Origin: SYAC01 sp046048055
Lineage (GTDB): Bacteria > Planctomycetota > Phycisphaerae > Phycisphaerales > SM1A02
Direction: 5' to 3'
NCBI GenBank assembly: GCA_046048055.1
Contig: JBJOGW010000002.1
Location: forward strand, 1-64,000
Length of the DNA stretch: 64,000 bases
Numbering within the stretch: position 1 is the first letter of the stretch; every line of letters begins with the position of its first letter. Under the pieces are notes generated by a model, which did no database searches, was not told the DNA's origin, and saw nothing but the letters and a program-made list of their open reading frames with translations. The translations under genes were made by a program, and so were the position numbers. Positions 16,026 through 24,369 of this stretch are shown here, piece by piece.

Positions 16026-17530
16026 ACATCCGATCCACCATCGCGGCCACGGTCCTGATGCTGTCCGCATGCCTGCAGGGCACCTGGGCCCAGACCGCGC
16101 CCGCCGCCGCAGGCCGGGAGGCCCTGACCAGGGCCCGCACCAACGCCGACGCGGAACTGGCCAAGAGCATCACCGAACTGAACGTCATGCGCGAGCGAAT
16201 CGCCGCCGAGAAGCTGCCGCTGGCCCAGCAACTCACGGGACTCGAGGAGGAAGTGATCGCCCTGCGTCGCGAGGCGGACCGCGTGCAGCGGCTGGTCGAC
16301 GCGGGCGCCCTGGAGATCGGCACGCTGCAGGCGGAGATGAAGGCCCGCCAGGACGAGTTGACCTATGTGGGCAGCCTGCTCGACGAGTACGCCCGAGCCT
16401 TCGAGACGCGGATCAACGTGGGCGAGGTGCAGCGGTTCGCCCAGCCGATCGAGGCCGCCAAGACCGCGCTGGAGAACAAGAGCCTCTCGCCCACCGAGCG
16501 GTTCGCGATCCAGACCACCTTCGTGGACCTCACCCTGAAGCGGATCCTGGATGCCGTCGGCGGGCATCGCTTCGCCGGCACCGGCGTGGACATGCTCGGA
16601 ACGGTCATGAACGGCCAGTTCGCCATGATCGGTCCCATCTCGCTCTTCAGTTCGGACTCGGGCACGGCCGGCATCGCGGTGCCCCAGGCCGGATCGCCCA
16701 ACCCGCTGATCCGTCCGCTGGATGGTGGTCTGGCCCAGGCGGTTGCGCCACTGGTGGCCTCCGGCGAGGGCACCCTGCCCCTGGATCCCTCACGTGGCGG
16801 CGCCCTGCAGGCCCTGGTGCAGAAGGCCAGCCTGGTCCACATCTTCATCAAGGGTGGACCCATCATGTGGCCCATGCTGCTGGCATCCGTCATCGCCCTG
16901 GCGGTGGCCCTGGAACGCGTGCTGTTCCTGGTGAACGAGCAGCGCAAGCGCAGCGCCAAGGCCGTGGCCAACTTCTTTGTGGAGGTCGGCAAGGGCAACC
17001 TGGACGGTGCCGTGACGCTGGCCCGCAAGTCGACCGATCCCATCGCCACCACGCTGGGCTACGCCCTGGAGCACCGCGACCAGTCGCTGGGCCACGCGCT
17101 GGCCTACGCCGAGACCCGCACCATCAAGCGGTACAAGCGGGGCATCTCGGTGCTGGACACGGTGATCACGCTGGCTCCGCTGCTGGGCCTGCTGGGCACG
17201 GTGACGGGCATGATGGGGTCGTTCGCCGTGATCGGCGGCGATCTCAGCTCGCCCGGCGCCATCACGGGCGGCATCGCCGAGGCCCTGATCGCCACGGCGT
17301 TCGGCCTGATCATCGCCATCGTGTGCCTGATTCCCTTCAACTACCTCAACAACCGGATCGAGATCATGGAGGGCGAACTGCTGGCCTGCGGCGAGCAGCT
17401 CAAGCTGCTGGTGGAGGGGCGGCCCGCCGTGCCCAGCGCGGCCGAGGCGAGGGGCGCCAACGCGTCCCACGCCGCTGCCGAGGCACGCAGCGCCTCGATC
17501 AGCGCCGTGGTGTCCGGGGGAGGAGCCTGA
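16022..17530 (+). CDS. MotA/TolQ/ExbB proton channel protein with N-terminal periplasmic coiled coil (TtpC-like)
   Basis: The 502-residue protein has a signal peptide, a periplasmic coiled coil (about residues 30-125) and a middle domain. The ExbB/TolQ core lies from about residue 280: a first TM (MWPMLLASVIALAVALERVL), a cytoplasmic loop, and two further TMs around TLAPLLGLLGTVTGMMGSF and ALIATAFGLIIAIVCLIPF. This is the layout of TtpC from TonB2 systems. In Vibrio a separate small ExbB2 accompanies TtpC; here no second ExbB is present, so one protein may serve both roles. It would form the inner membrane proton channel with ExbD. The Ala-rich tail is low complexity. Confidence 0.9.
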   Translation: MNIRSTIAATVLMLSACLQGTWAQTAPAAAGREALTRARTNADAELAKSITELNVMRERIAAEKLPLAQQLTGLEEEVIALRREADRVQRLVDAGALEIGTLQAEMKARQDELTYVGSLLDEYARAFETRINVGEVQRFAQPIEAAKTALENKSLSPTERFAIQTTFVDLTLKRILDAVGGHRFAGTGVDMLGTVMNGQFAMIGPISLFSSDSGTAGIAVPQAGSPNPLIRPLDGGLAQAVAPLVASGEGTLPLDPSRGGALQALVQKASLVHIFIKGGPIMWPMLLASVIALAVALERVLFLVNEQRKRSAKAVANFFVEVGKGNLDGAVTLARKSTDPIATTLGYALEHRDQSLGHALAYAETRTIKRYKRGISVLDTVITLAPLLGLLGTVTGMMGSFAVIGGDLSSPGAITGGIAEALIATAFGLIIAIVCLIPFNYLNNRIEIMEGELLACGEQLKLLVEGRPAVPSAAEARGANASHAAAEARSASISAVVSGGGA

Positions 17531-17533
17531 TCC

Positions 17534-17965
17534 ATGGCCGGCGGAGGTGGCGGCGCCCGCCGCGGCAAGAAGAAGAGCGCCCGGATCGAGATCATCCCGC
17601 TGATCGACATCATCTTCTTCCTGCTGGCCACGTTCATCATGGTCTCGCTGAGCATGTCCAAGAACCAGGGCGTGCAGGTGGCGCTGCCGGTCTCCTCGAC
17701 CGCACAGTCGCTGGGTGACCAGCAGGAGATGGAGAAGGCCGTCACGCTGAGCGTGAACGACAAGGGCGAGATCTTCTTCAACAAGGACAAGATCCTGCTC
17801 ACCCAGCTGCCGCTGAAGCTGCAGACCTACAAGCTCACCGCCAAGGATCCCAAGGTGATCATCAACAGCGACGGCGCGGCGGACTTCAAGTTCGTGGTGG
17901 GCGTGCTCGACGAGGTGCGCAAGATCGGCATCGCCAAGGTCGGCATCAGCACGGACAAGAAGTGA
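17534..17965 (+). CDS. exbD: ExbD/TolR family proton channel subunit
   Basis: The 143-residue protein has a Gly/Lys-rich cytoplasmic N-terminus and one TM segment containing the essential Asp (Asp25 in IEIIPLIDIIFFLLATF). The periplasmic domain (about residues 50-143) ends with the typical VGVLDEVRKIGIAKVGIST. ExbD proteins carry protons with ExbB and pass energy to TonB. The gene starts 3 bases after the ExbB-like gene, and its stop overlaps the TonB start (GTGATG). Confidence 0.93.
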   Translation: MAGGGGGARRGKKKSARIEIIPLIDIIFFLLATFIMVSLSMSKNQGVQVALPVSSTAQSLGDQQEMEKAVTLSVNDKGEIFFNKDKILLTQLPLKLQTYKLTAKDPKVIINSDGAADFKFVVGVLDEVRKIGIAKVGISTDKK

Positions 17966-18675
17966 TGTGGAGGTCGGCCGTCATCTTCTTCCTGGCCGCG
18001 GTGGTGCTTCATGCCCTGGTGCTGCTGTTCGGAGGCCTGCTCTTTCCCAGGCACGAGGAGGCCAGCAAGCGCGACGTGGAACTGGTGGCCGAGGAGATGG
18101 CCGAGGACGCCCGCGAGCGAGCCGAGGAGGAGCCCCCCCCGCCGGATGAGATCGCGCAGGAGGAGGAGCCGCCGCCCGACGCCAACCAGGCGCCATCCGC
18201 CATGGACCAGGTCACGCCCGGGGACGACGCCCCGGCGCTGGATGCCGCCAGCCTGAGCGCGCTCGAGGCGGCGCTGGGCGGCGCCGCGGGTGGTGCCGGC
18301 GACTTCGGAGGCGGCGCCTCGCTGGCCTCCGGTGGCCGCATCGGAGGCACCGGGGTGGCCGGCGGTGGCGGCGACGAGGTTTCCGAGGCCTTCAGCATGT
18401 CGGAGATCGACCAGCGTCCTCGGGTGCTCATGCAGGTGGCCGCGGCCTATCCCTCCGAGATGCGATCCCGCAAGGTCGAGGGCGTCGTCACCGTGATCTT
18501 CGTGGTGGACGAGAACGGTCGGGTGGTGAATCCCAAGATCGCCAAGTCCACGCACCCCGAGTTCGAGAAGCCGGCGCTCGAAGCCGTCCGGCAATGGAAG
18601 TTCGAGCCCGCGATCAAGGCCGGCAACCGCGTGAGTTGCCGCATGCGCGTGCCCATCCGGTTTCTCCCCACATGA
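17965..18675 (+). CDS. TonB energy transducer
   Basis: The 236-residue product has an N-terminal signal-anchor helix (MWRSAVIFFLAAVVLHALVL) and an acidic, Pro-rich periplasm-spanning linker (about residues 30-80, with EEPPPPDEIAQEEEPPPD). A Gly-rich hinge leads to a C-terminal TonB domain (about 150-236, including YPSEMRSRKVEGVVTVIFVV, then FEKPALEAVRQWKFEPA). TonB contacts the TonB box of outer membrane receptors and transmits energy from ExbB/ExbD. The start could equally be the GTG at 17962; the ATG at 17965 overlaps the exbD stop by one base. The linker is short compared with enterobacterial TonB. Confidence 0.9.
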   Translation: MWRSAVIFFLAAVVLHALVLLFGGLLFPRHEEASKRDVELVAEEMAEDARERAEEEPPPPDEIAQEEEPPPDANQAPSAMDQVTPGDDAPALDAASLSALEAALGGAAGGAGDFGGGASLASGGRIGGTGVAGGGGDEVSEAFSMSEIDQRPRVLMQVAAAYPSEMRSRKVEGVVTVIFVVDENGRVVNPKIAKSTHPEFEKPALEAVRQWKFEPAIKAGNRVSCRMRVPIRFLPT

Positions 18676-20126
18676 CTCCACGCCGATCCATTCGTTGCGC
18701 CGTGCCGGAAACCTGGCCCCTCGGTGCCCTGCTCGTCATCGCCGGCCTGTCGCTGTCGTGCCCGCCATCCTCGGCCGACAGCCTGGCGGCCGCACGGGGG
18801 GAGGCTCCGGCCCCTTCCATGCAGGTGGGAACGCCCGACCTTCGCGCCGTGTGGGATGATCCGAACTTTCAGAAGTCCTTCGTCGCCGGCTTTGGCGTGA
18901 ACCCCGAGGTGGAGCCGCGGATCTCCACCGATGACATGGCCCTGCTGGAACTGGTGCGACAACTCATGCCCGACGAGCTTGGGGCGGCCGAATCGCTGCT
19001 GCGGGACTCGATCCGCGACGACACGTCGGCTGTCCTGGACCTGACGCTCGGCGGCGTGCAGTACCAGCAGGAGCGCTCCGACGAGGCGCTGGCCAACTAC
19101 CGCCGTGCCGCCGAGAAGTACCCCAGCTTCCGCCGGGCGTATCGCAGCATCGGGCTCATCTGCGTGCGTCAGGGCAAGCTCGACGACGCCATCGCCGCGT
19201 TCAACCGGATGATCGAGCTGGGCGGTGCCGACGCCTACTCCTACGGCCTGCTGGGCTACTGCCACTCGCAGAAGCAGGACTTCCAGCCCGCCGAGGCCGC
19301 CTACCGCAACGCACTGCTGCTGCAGCCCTCGAACGTGGAGTGGAGGCTGGGCCTGACCCGCAGCGTGTTCAAGCAGGGAAAGTTCGAGGACGCCGCCAGC
19401 CTGCTCGACGTGCTCATCCAGACCTTTCCCGAGAAGGCCGACTTCTGGCTGTTGCAGGCCCACACCTACCTCGGCATGAACCAGCCGCAGAAGGCGGCGG
19501 TGAACCTGGAGACGATCGACGCCATCGGCAAGTCGTCGGTCGACAGCCTGTACACGCTGGGCGACATCTATCTCTCGGAGTCGCTGTTGGAGCTCTCGCT
19601 CAACGCCTACCTGCGCGCCCTCGAGAAGGACCCCTCCCAACCCCCGTCCCGGATCCTGCGCAGCACCGAGGCCCTGGCCTCGCGCGGCGGACTGGACGAG
19701 GCCCGCACGCTGATCACGCGCGTTCGGGAGCACGCCGCCGAGTCGATGGGCGACGGCGACCGTCGTCGGCTGCTCAAGCTCGAGGCTCGCCTGGCCATGG
19801 CCGGTGGCGCCGGAGACGAGGCCACGGCCCGCATCCTGGAGGAAGTCATCGAGCTCGACCCGCTCGACGGCGAGGCCCTGATGTTGCTGGGCCAGTACCA
19901 CAATCGTGGCGGTCGGCCCGACCAGGCGATCCTGTTCTACGAGCGGGCGGCCCGCATCGACACCTTTGCCGCCAATGCCAAGGTGAAGATGGCCCAGGTG
20001 TACGTGGCCCAGAGCCGCTTCGCCGACGCCCTGCCGCTGCTGAGGGATGCCCAGGCGATCCGTCCCCGCGAGGACGTGGCCCGCTACATCGAGCAGGTGG
20101 AACGGGCCAGCAAGGGTCGCAAGTGA
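18672..20126 (+). CDS. Exported TPR protein of the TonB2-type operon
   Basis: The ATG at 18672 overlaps the TonB stop (ATGA) and opens a signal sequence (PLGALLVIAGLSLSCP, with a possible lipobox-like Cys). The 484-residue mature chain consists of tandem tetratricopeptide repeats from about residue 120, for example DEALANYRRAAEKYPSFRRA and GKLDDAIAAFNRMIELGG. In gammaproteobacterial TonB2 clusters a TPR gene likewise follows tonB, and in Vibrio the corresponding product is reported to bind or stabilise the complex. The same role is inferred here. It is the last gene of the five-gene overlapping operon; a hairpin lies 14 bases after its stop. Confidence 0.85.
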   Translation: MTPRRSIRCAVPETWPLGALLVIAGLSLSCPPSSADSLAAARGEAPAPSMQVGTPDLRAVWDDPNFQKSFVAGFGVNPEVEPRISTDDMALLELVRQLMPDELGAAESLLRDSIRDDTSAVLDLTLGGVQYQQERSDEALANYRRAAEKYPSFRRAYRSIGLICVRQGKLDDAIAAFNRMIELGGADAYSYGLLGYCHSQKQDFQPAEAAYRNALLLQPSNVEWRLGLTRSVFKQGKFEDAASLLDVLIQTFPEKADFWLLQAHTYLGMNQPQKAAVNLETIDAIGKSSVDSLYTLGDIYLSESLLELSLNAYLRALEKDPSQPPSRILRSTEALASRGGLDEARTLITRVREHAAESMGDGDRRRLLKLEARLAMAGGAGDEATARILEEVIELDPLDGEALMLLGQYHNRGGRPDQAILFYERAARIDTFAANAKVKMAQVYVAQSRFADALPLLRDAQAIRPREDVARYIEQVERASKGRK

Positions 20127-20138
20127 GGCTCACACATC

Positions 20139-20176
20139 CGAAACCGTTTCTGAACGGTTTCTGAGCCCGGTATTTG
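20139..20176 (+). promoter_or_regulatory. PHO-box-like phased repeats plus TATTTG -10-like hexamer before the beta-helix gene
   Basis: CCGAAAC (20139), CTGAACG (20150) and CTGAGCC (20161) begin 11 bases apart; GTTTCTGA also occurs twice, at 20146 and 20157. TATTTG (20171-20176) follows about one turn later, the geometry of PhoB-activated promoters where the box replaces the -35. The motif match is weak and overlaps a hairpin. Confidence 0.35.
20140..20161 (+). repeat. 9-bp perfect hairpin with TCTG loop after the TonB operon
   Basis: GAAACCGTT (20140-20148) pairs with AACGGTTTC (20153-20161) across a TCTG loop. It starts 14 bases after the TPR stop and could terminate the operon, but no T-run follows. 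The same bases also form three phased repeats listed separately. Confidence 0.6.
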
Positions 20177-20311
20177 CACTGGACGCTTCGGACCTGAATC
20201 AACGTGGGACATAGTGCGAGGGCAAGAAGGGCGAAGCGTCTCGCCCCTCTTGACCGGCCCAACGCCGTGATCCGCTCGAACGTTTCGTTCTAACCCATTG
20301 GAGAAATGACC

Positions 20312-22030
20312 ATGAAGTCCACGTGCCTGCTCGCATGCTTCGCCGCCACCATGGCGGTGCATGCCAACGCCGCCGAAATCCTCGTGTCCGGCGACATCAC
20401 CACCTCCGTGACCTGGACCCGCGACAACGTCTACAACCTGCAGGGCCAGGTGACCGTGCTCGCCGGCGCCACGATCACCATCGAGGCAGGCACCGTGATC
20501 GCCAGCGACACCGGCGGTTCGCTGGCCGTCGCGCGTGGCGCCATGATCGACTGCCGCGGCACCGAGACCGAGCCGATCATCTTCACCTCCAAGACCGACT
20601 ACAACACCTGGACCCCGGCGAATCCGCAGGGCGTCTACCGCCGCAGCTGCAACGAGTGGGGCAACCTCACCATCATGGGCCGCGGCTACATCGGCAAGTA
20701 CAACGGCAACGCGCCGGCCGGCAACACCGCCTCGCCCAACGCCGCCAACTACGCCAACATGGAAGGCCTGGTCGCCACCGGCCCGTCCGACACCCGCACC
20801 CGCTACGGTGGCGGCGACGACACGGACGACAGCGGCTCGCTTCGCTACACCTCCTTCCGCTACGGCGGCCTGGTGATCGGCCTGACCAACGAGCTCAACG
20901 GCCTCTCCCTCGGCGGCGTGGGTTCGGGCACCGAGATCGACCACATCGAGATCATGAACAACGTCGATGACGGCATCGAGATCTGGGGCGGCAAGGTGGA
21001 CCTGAAGTACTTCAGCATCTGGAACATCGGCGATGACTCGTTCGATCTGGACCAGGGCTGGCGCGGTCGGGCCCAGTTCGGCCTGATCGTGCAGGGTGCC
21101 TCCCGCAACGCAGGCAGCGGCTCGGGCGTGTGCGACAGCATCATCGAGGCCGACGGCGCCGAGTTCTCCGACGCCCAGCCGGTGCTGACCTGCTCCTTCT
21201 CCAACTTCACGCTGATCGGCCAGCCGCTCAGCGGAAAGCGCGGCCTGAAGTACCGTGACGGCGCCCGCTACCAGCTGCACAACAGCATCATCATGGACGT
21301 GGGCGAGGCCACGGTCCGCCTCGACAACACCGACGGCGAGGCGGCCAACGGCGGTCTGACCGGCTACGGCTACAACGGCACCCTGACCTGGGCCGAGACC
21401 TGGACCACCGCCTACAACGTGTACTCCACGGTCAACCCGTTCACGGGCGCCTACACGCCGGCCCAGGCCTACTCCGCCCAGGTGAGCGGCAGGCTGAACC
21501 AGATCACCGACACGGTGTTCTACAACAACAACCATCCGTCGGCCTACACCGAGGCGAACAACCGCGGTGTGTTCGACGCGAGCAACAACAACGTGCTGGC
21601 CAGCAGCCTGCCGATCGCAGGCATCACCCGCGGAGCAAGCGAGACGCTCACCGGTGTGGTGATCCAGCCAGTGAACGCTCTCGATCCCCGCGCCGCCAAC
21701 GACGCGGTGACCGCGGTGTCCACGCCGCCGAACAACGGCTTCTTCACCCAGGTGAACTACCGTGGCGCGTTCGGTCCCAACGAGAACTGGATGTGCGGCT
21801 GGACCGCGGCCGACGCCTACGGCCTCAGCGTGGCGCCGCCCAATGGCTGTGCGGTCTGCCCGGGTGACCTCGACGGCAACGGCTTCGTGGATTCCGGCGA
21901 CATCGGCACCATGCTGATCCTGTTCGGCAACTGCGGCGCAGGCGACTGCCCGGGTGACCTGGACGGCAGCCGCACGGTGGATGCCGGCGACATCGGCACG
22001 CTGCTGATCCTGTTCGGCGCCTGCAACTGA
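20312..22030 (+). CDS. Secreted right-handed beta-helix-like protein with paired dockerin-like repeats
   Basis: The ATG at 20312 is preferred over that at 20306 because GGAG (20300-20303) then sits at an 8-base spacing. The 572-residue protein has a signal peptide (ending HANAA). The repetitive beta region starts ILVSGDITTSVTWTRDNVYN and includes VTVLAGATITIEAGTVIAS, a pattern shared with proteins often encoded beside TonB-dependent receptors and commonly misnamed multidrug transporters. The C-terminus carries two calcium-loop repeats (GDLDGNGFVDSGDIGTMLIL and GDLDGSRTVDAGDIGTLLIL) with flanking Cys. It is probably a surface or secreted protein of the same uptake system. Its ligand is unknown. 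Confidence 0.8.
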   Translation: MKSTCLLACFAATMAVHANAAEILVSGDITTSVTWTRDNVYNLQGQVTVLAGATITIEAGTVIASDTGGSLAVARGAMIDCRGTETEPIIFTSKTDYNTWTPANPQGVYRRSCNEWGNLTIMGRGYIGKYNGNAPAGNTASPNAANYANMEGLVATGPSDTRTRYGGGDDTDDSGSLRYTSFRYGGLVIGLTNELNGLSLGGVGSGTEIDHIEIMNNVDDGIEIWGGKVDLKYFSIWNIGDDSFDLDQGWRGRAQFGLIVQGASRNAGSGSGVCDSIIEADGAEFSDAQPVLTCSFSNFTLIGQPLSGKRGLKYRDGARYQLHNSIIMDVGEATVRLDNTDGEAANGGLTGYGYNGTLTWAETWTTAYNVYSTVNPFTGAYTPAQAYSAQVSGRLNQITDTVFYNNNHPSAYTEANNRGVFDASNNNVLASSLPIAGITRGASETLTGVVIQPVNALDPRAANDAVTAVSTPPNNGFFTQVNYRGAFGPNENWMCGWTAADAYGLSVAPPNGCAVCPGDLDGNGFVDSGDIGTMLILFGNCGAGDCPGDLDGSRTVDAGDIGTLLILFGACN

Positions 22031-22067
22031 TCGGCCCCCAAGGGCTGTTCACCCAGTCATGCACGCA

Positions 22068-22099
22068 CCCCCCGGCCGCAAGGCCGGGGGGTTTTCGTT
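22068..22099 (+). terminator. Rho-independent terminator with GCAA tetraloop
   Basis: CCCCCCGGCC and GGCCGGGGGG form a perfect 10-bp stem around a GCAA loop, followed by TTTTCGTTT. It terminates the beta-helix gene, 38 bases after its stop. Confidence 0.95.
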
Positions 22100-22163
22100 T
22101 GGACTCGCATGGCGCGGCCGCGCGGAACGGGGGGGCGACTGGCCCCTCCGGGGTGCGGCATGC

Positions 22164-24341
22164 TCAGCCGTTCGCCGGCAGGTAGCTCTTCTCGAGGTAC
22201 TCGGCCACCATGCGGTGCGTGCTGAAACGTCCTGGCACCGTGGCCGCGCTGCGGAGCGCCCGTCGGATCCACGCCTGCGGCAGGCCCGCTGCGTCACGGG
22301 AATAGAACTCGGGCACCACCTCGCGCTCCAGCAGGCCGTAGAGGCTCTCCGCGTCCAGGCCGTCCTGCCGCTCCCGGTCGCTTCCCTCGCTTCCGTCGCC
22401 GATCGCCCATCCGTTGGTGCCGTCGAAGCCCTCGGGCCACCACCCGTCCAGGATGCTCAGGTTGATGCCACCGTGCATGGGAGGCTTCATGCCGCTGGTG
22501 CCGCTGGCCTCGTGGGGACGGAGCGGGTTGTTCAGCCACACGTCGCAGCCGCTGACCAGCATTCGGCCCACGTGCATGTCGTACTCCTCGATGAGCGCCA
22601 CGCGACCCTCGAAGCCGTTCTCGCGGGCCCAGCGGTGCACCTGCTGGGCGTAGGCCTGACCGTCCCGATCGCGCGGATGGGCCTTGCCCGCAAACACGAT
22701 CTGCACCGGGCGCGCCGCATCGGCCAGGATGCGGTGCAGCCGCTCGGGCTCGCGGAAGATGAGGGGCGCCCGCTTGTAGGTGGCAAAGCGACGAGCGAAG
22801 CCGATGGTGAGGGCGTCCGGCCGAAACGACTGCTGGGCACGCAGGACCTGCTCGGGTGTCTCGCCCCGACGGGTCGCCTGACGCGCCAGCCGCTGGCGAA
22901 TGAACTGCACCAGTCGCGTTCGGAGTTCATGGCGCATGGCCCAGAACGCCTCGGGAGGCGCGGTCATCACGCCGGCCCATGGATCGCGCCCCTGCTCGAC
23001 GGTGTCCAGGTCCAGGCCCACGGTCCGCTTCCAGAAGGCCTCGGCCGCAGGGGCCAGCCAGGTCCTGCTGTGCACGCCGTTGGTGACATGCCCGATGGGA
23101 ACCAGGGCCGGGTCCTGCACGCCATAGACCCCCTGCCACATCTCGCGGCTCACACGGCCATGCAACGCCGCCACGCCGTTGACATGCTCGGCGGTGCGCA
23201 GGGCCAGCACCGTCATGCAGAAAGGCGCCTTGGGATCGCTGGGATTCTCCGAGCCCATGTCCAGGAAGGCGCGGCGCCCCAGGCCGGCCTCACGCCAGCA
23301 GGGTTCGAGGGCGTCGGCCACCATGCGGGCGTCGTAGCGATCGTGCCCTGCCGGCACGGGCGTGTGGGTCGTGAAGACCGTGCTGCGGCGAATCACGGCC
23401 AGTGCATCCTCGAGCGGCTGTCCGCGCCGGCGCATCTGGGCCAGCCGGGTCACGCTGGCGAAGGCCGCGTGCCCCTCGTTCAGGTGGAACACGCTGGCCT
23501 TGATCCCCAGCGCCTTGAGGGCCATCACGCCGCCCACGCCCAGCAGCACCTGCTGCCGCAAGCGCAGCTCCGGCTCGCCGCGGTAGAGGCCCTCGGTGAG
23601 CCGGCGATCCCGGGCCCTGTTTCGCTTGCGATCGGTGTCCATGAGCACGGCTCGCACGCGACCCACCCGCATGATCCACAGGCGAGTCTCCACCTTGGTG
23701 TCGCCGATCGGCACACGGATGTCCACGCCGGTGTCCTCGAGCGGCATGCGGCGAGGATCCCAGGTGGGCTCCATGACGCGGGTGGAACCGTCCGCCCGTA
23801 GTTCCTGCAGGTAGTAGCCCTGCTGATAGAGAAGGCCCACTGCGGTGAGTGGAACCCCCAGATCACTGGCGCTCTTGAGATGATCGCCGGCCAGCACGCC
23901 CAGTCCGCCCGAGTACTGCTGCAGGCTCTCGTGAATGGCGAACTCGCTGCAGAAGTACGCAACGTGCAGGCCCCTGGCGTTGGTGAAGGCCTGCTGCTCG
24001 AACCAGGGCACGGTGGCGTGATACGCGTCCTGCGCATCGCACGCCGCCTGGACCATCGCCTGAAAGTCTGCTTCGGCGCAGCGGGCCGCGAACATGGGCT
24101 CATCCATGGCCCTGAGCACCGCCATGGGATCGTGATTGCTGCTCTCCCACACCGCCGGATGCAGGGCCGCAAAGGGCCGCTGGCCGATCTCGTTCCACGA
24201 CCACCACAGGTCGCGGCAGAGCCGCTCAAGATCCTTGCGCACGCGCCGCGTGACCTTGGCATCGGCCATGGCCATGCGTCCGGGCTCGGAGCCGTGGATC
24301 GGGGAGGCGGGGCGGGAGCGGGACTTGGGGGTGGCAGGCAT
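22164..24341 (-). CDS. glgP: Alpha-glucan phosphorylase (short GlgP/MalP type)
   Basis: The enzyme releases glucose 1-phosphate from alpha-1,4-glucans using pyridoxal phosphate. The ATG at 24341 is preceded by GGGGG and is preferred to an upstream in-frame TTG. The 725-residue length fits the bacterial family with an N-terminal DUF3417-like region (DLERLCRDLWWSWNEIGQRP). Family blocks follow in order: YFCSEFAIHESLQQYSGGLG, THTPVPAGHDRYD, ATYKRAPLI and the cofactor-lysine block EASGTSGMKPPMHG. Residues after that Lys (PPMHG) differ from the common AALNG. It is the last gene of a malQ-linked minus-strand operon, consistent with glycogen or maltodextrin breakdown in the cytoplasm. Confidence 0.93.
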   Translation of the reverse strand: MPATPKSRSRPASPIHGSEPGRMAMADAKVTRRVRKDLERLCRDLWWSWNEIGQRPFAALHPAVWESSNHDPMAVLRAMDEPMFAARCAEADFQAMVQAACDAQDAYHATVPWFEQQAFTNARGLHVAYFCSEFAIHESLQQYSGGLGVLAGDHLKSASDLGVPLTAVGLLYQQGYYLQELRADGSTRVMEPTWDPRRMPLEDTGVDIRVPIGDTKVETRLWIMRVGRVRAVLMDTDRKRNRARDRRLTEGLYRGEPELRLRQQVLLGVGGVMALKALGIKASVFHLNEGHAAFASVTRLAQMRRRGQPLEDALAVIRRSTVFTTHTPVPAGHDRYDARMVADALEPCWREAGLGRRAFLDMGSENPSDPKAPFCMTVLALRTAEHVNGVAALHGRVSREMWQGVYGVQDPALVPIGHVTNGVHSRTWLAPAAEAFWKRTVGLDLDTVEQGRDPWAGVMTAPPEAFWAMRHELRTRLVQFIRQRLARQATRRGETPEQVLRAQQSFRPDALTIGFARRFATYKRAPLIFREPERLHRILADAARPVQIVFAGKAHPRDRDGQAYAQQVHRWARENGFEGRVALIEEYDMHVGRMLVSGCDVWLNNPLRPHEASGTSGMKPPMHGGINLSILDGWWPEGFDGTNGWAIGDGSEGSDRERQDGLDAESLYGLLEREVVPEFYSRDAAGLPQAWIRRALRSAATVPGRFSTHRMVAEYLEKSYLPANG

Positions 24342-24369
24342 GGAACCCCCAAACTTCCCGCAAAAGGGC

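Noticed and set aside
20140..20161. Firm terminator call for the hairpin after the TonB operon
   Set aside because: The stem is perfect, but no T-run follows and the same bases form phased repeats, so it was listed as a repeat with both readings.
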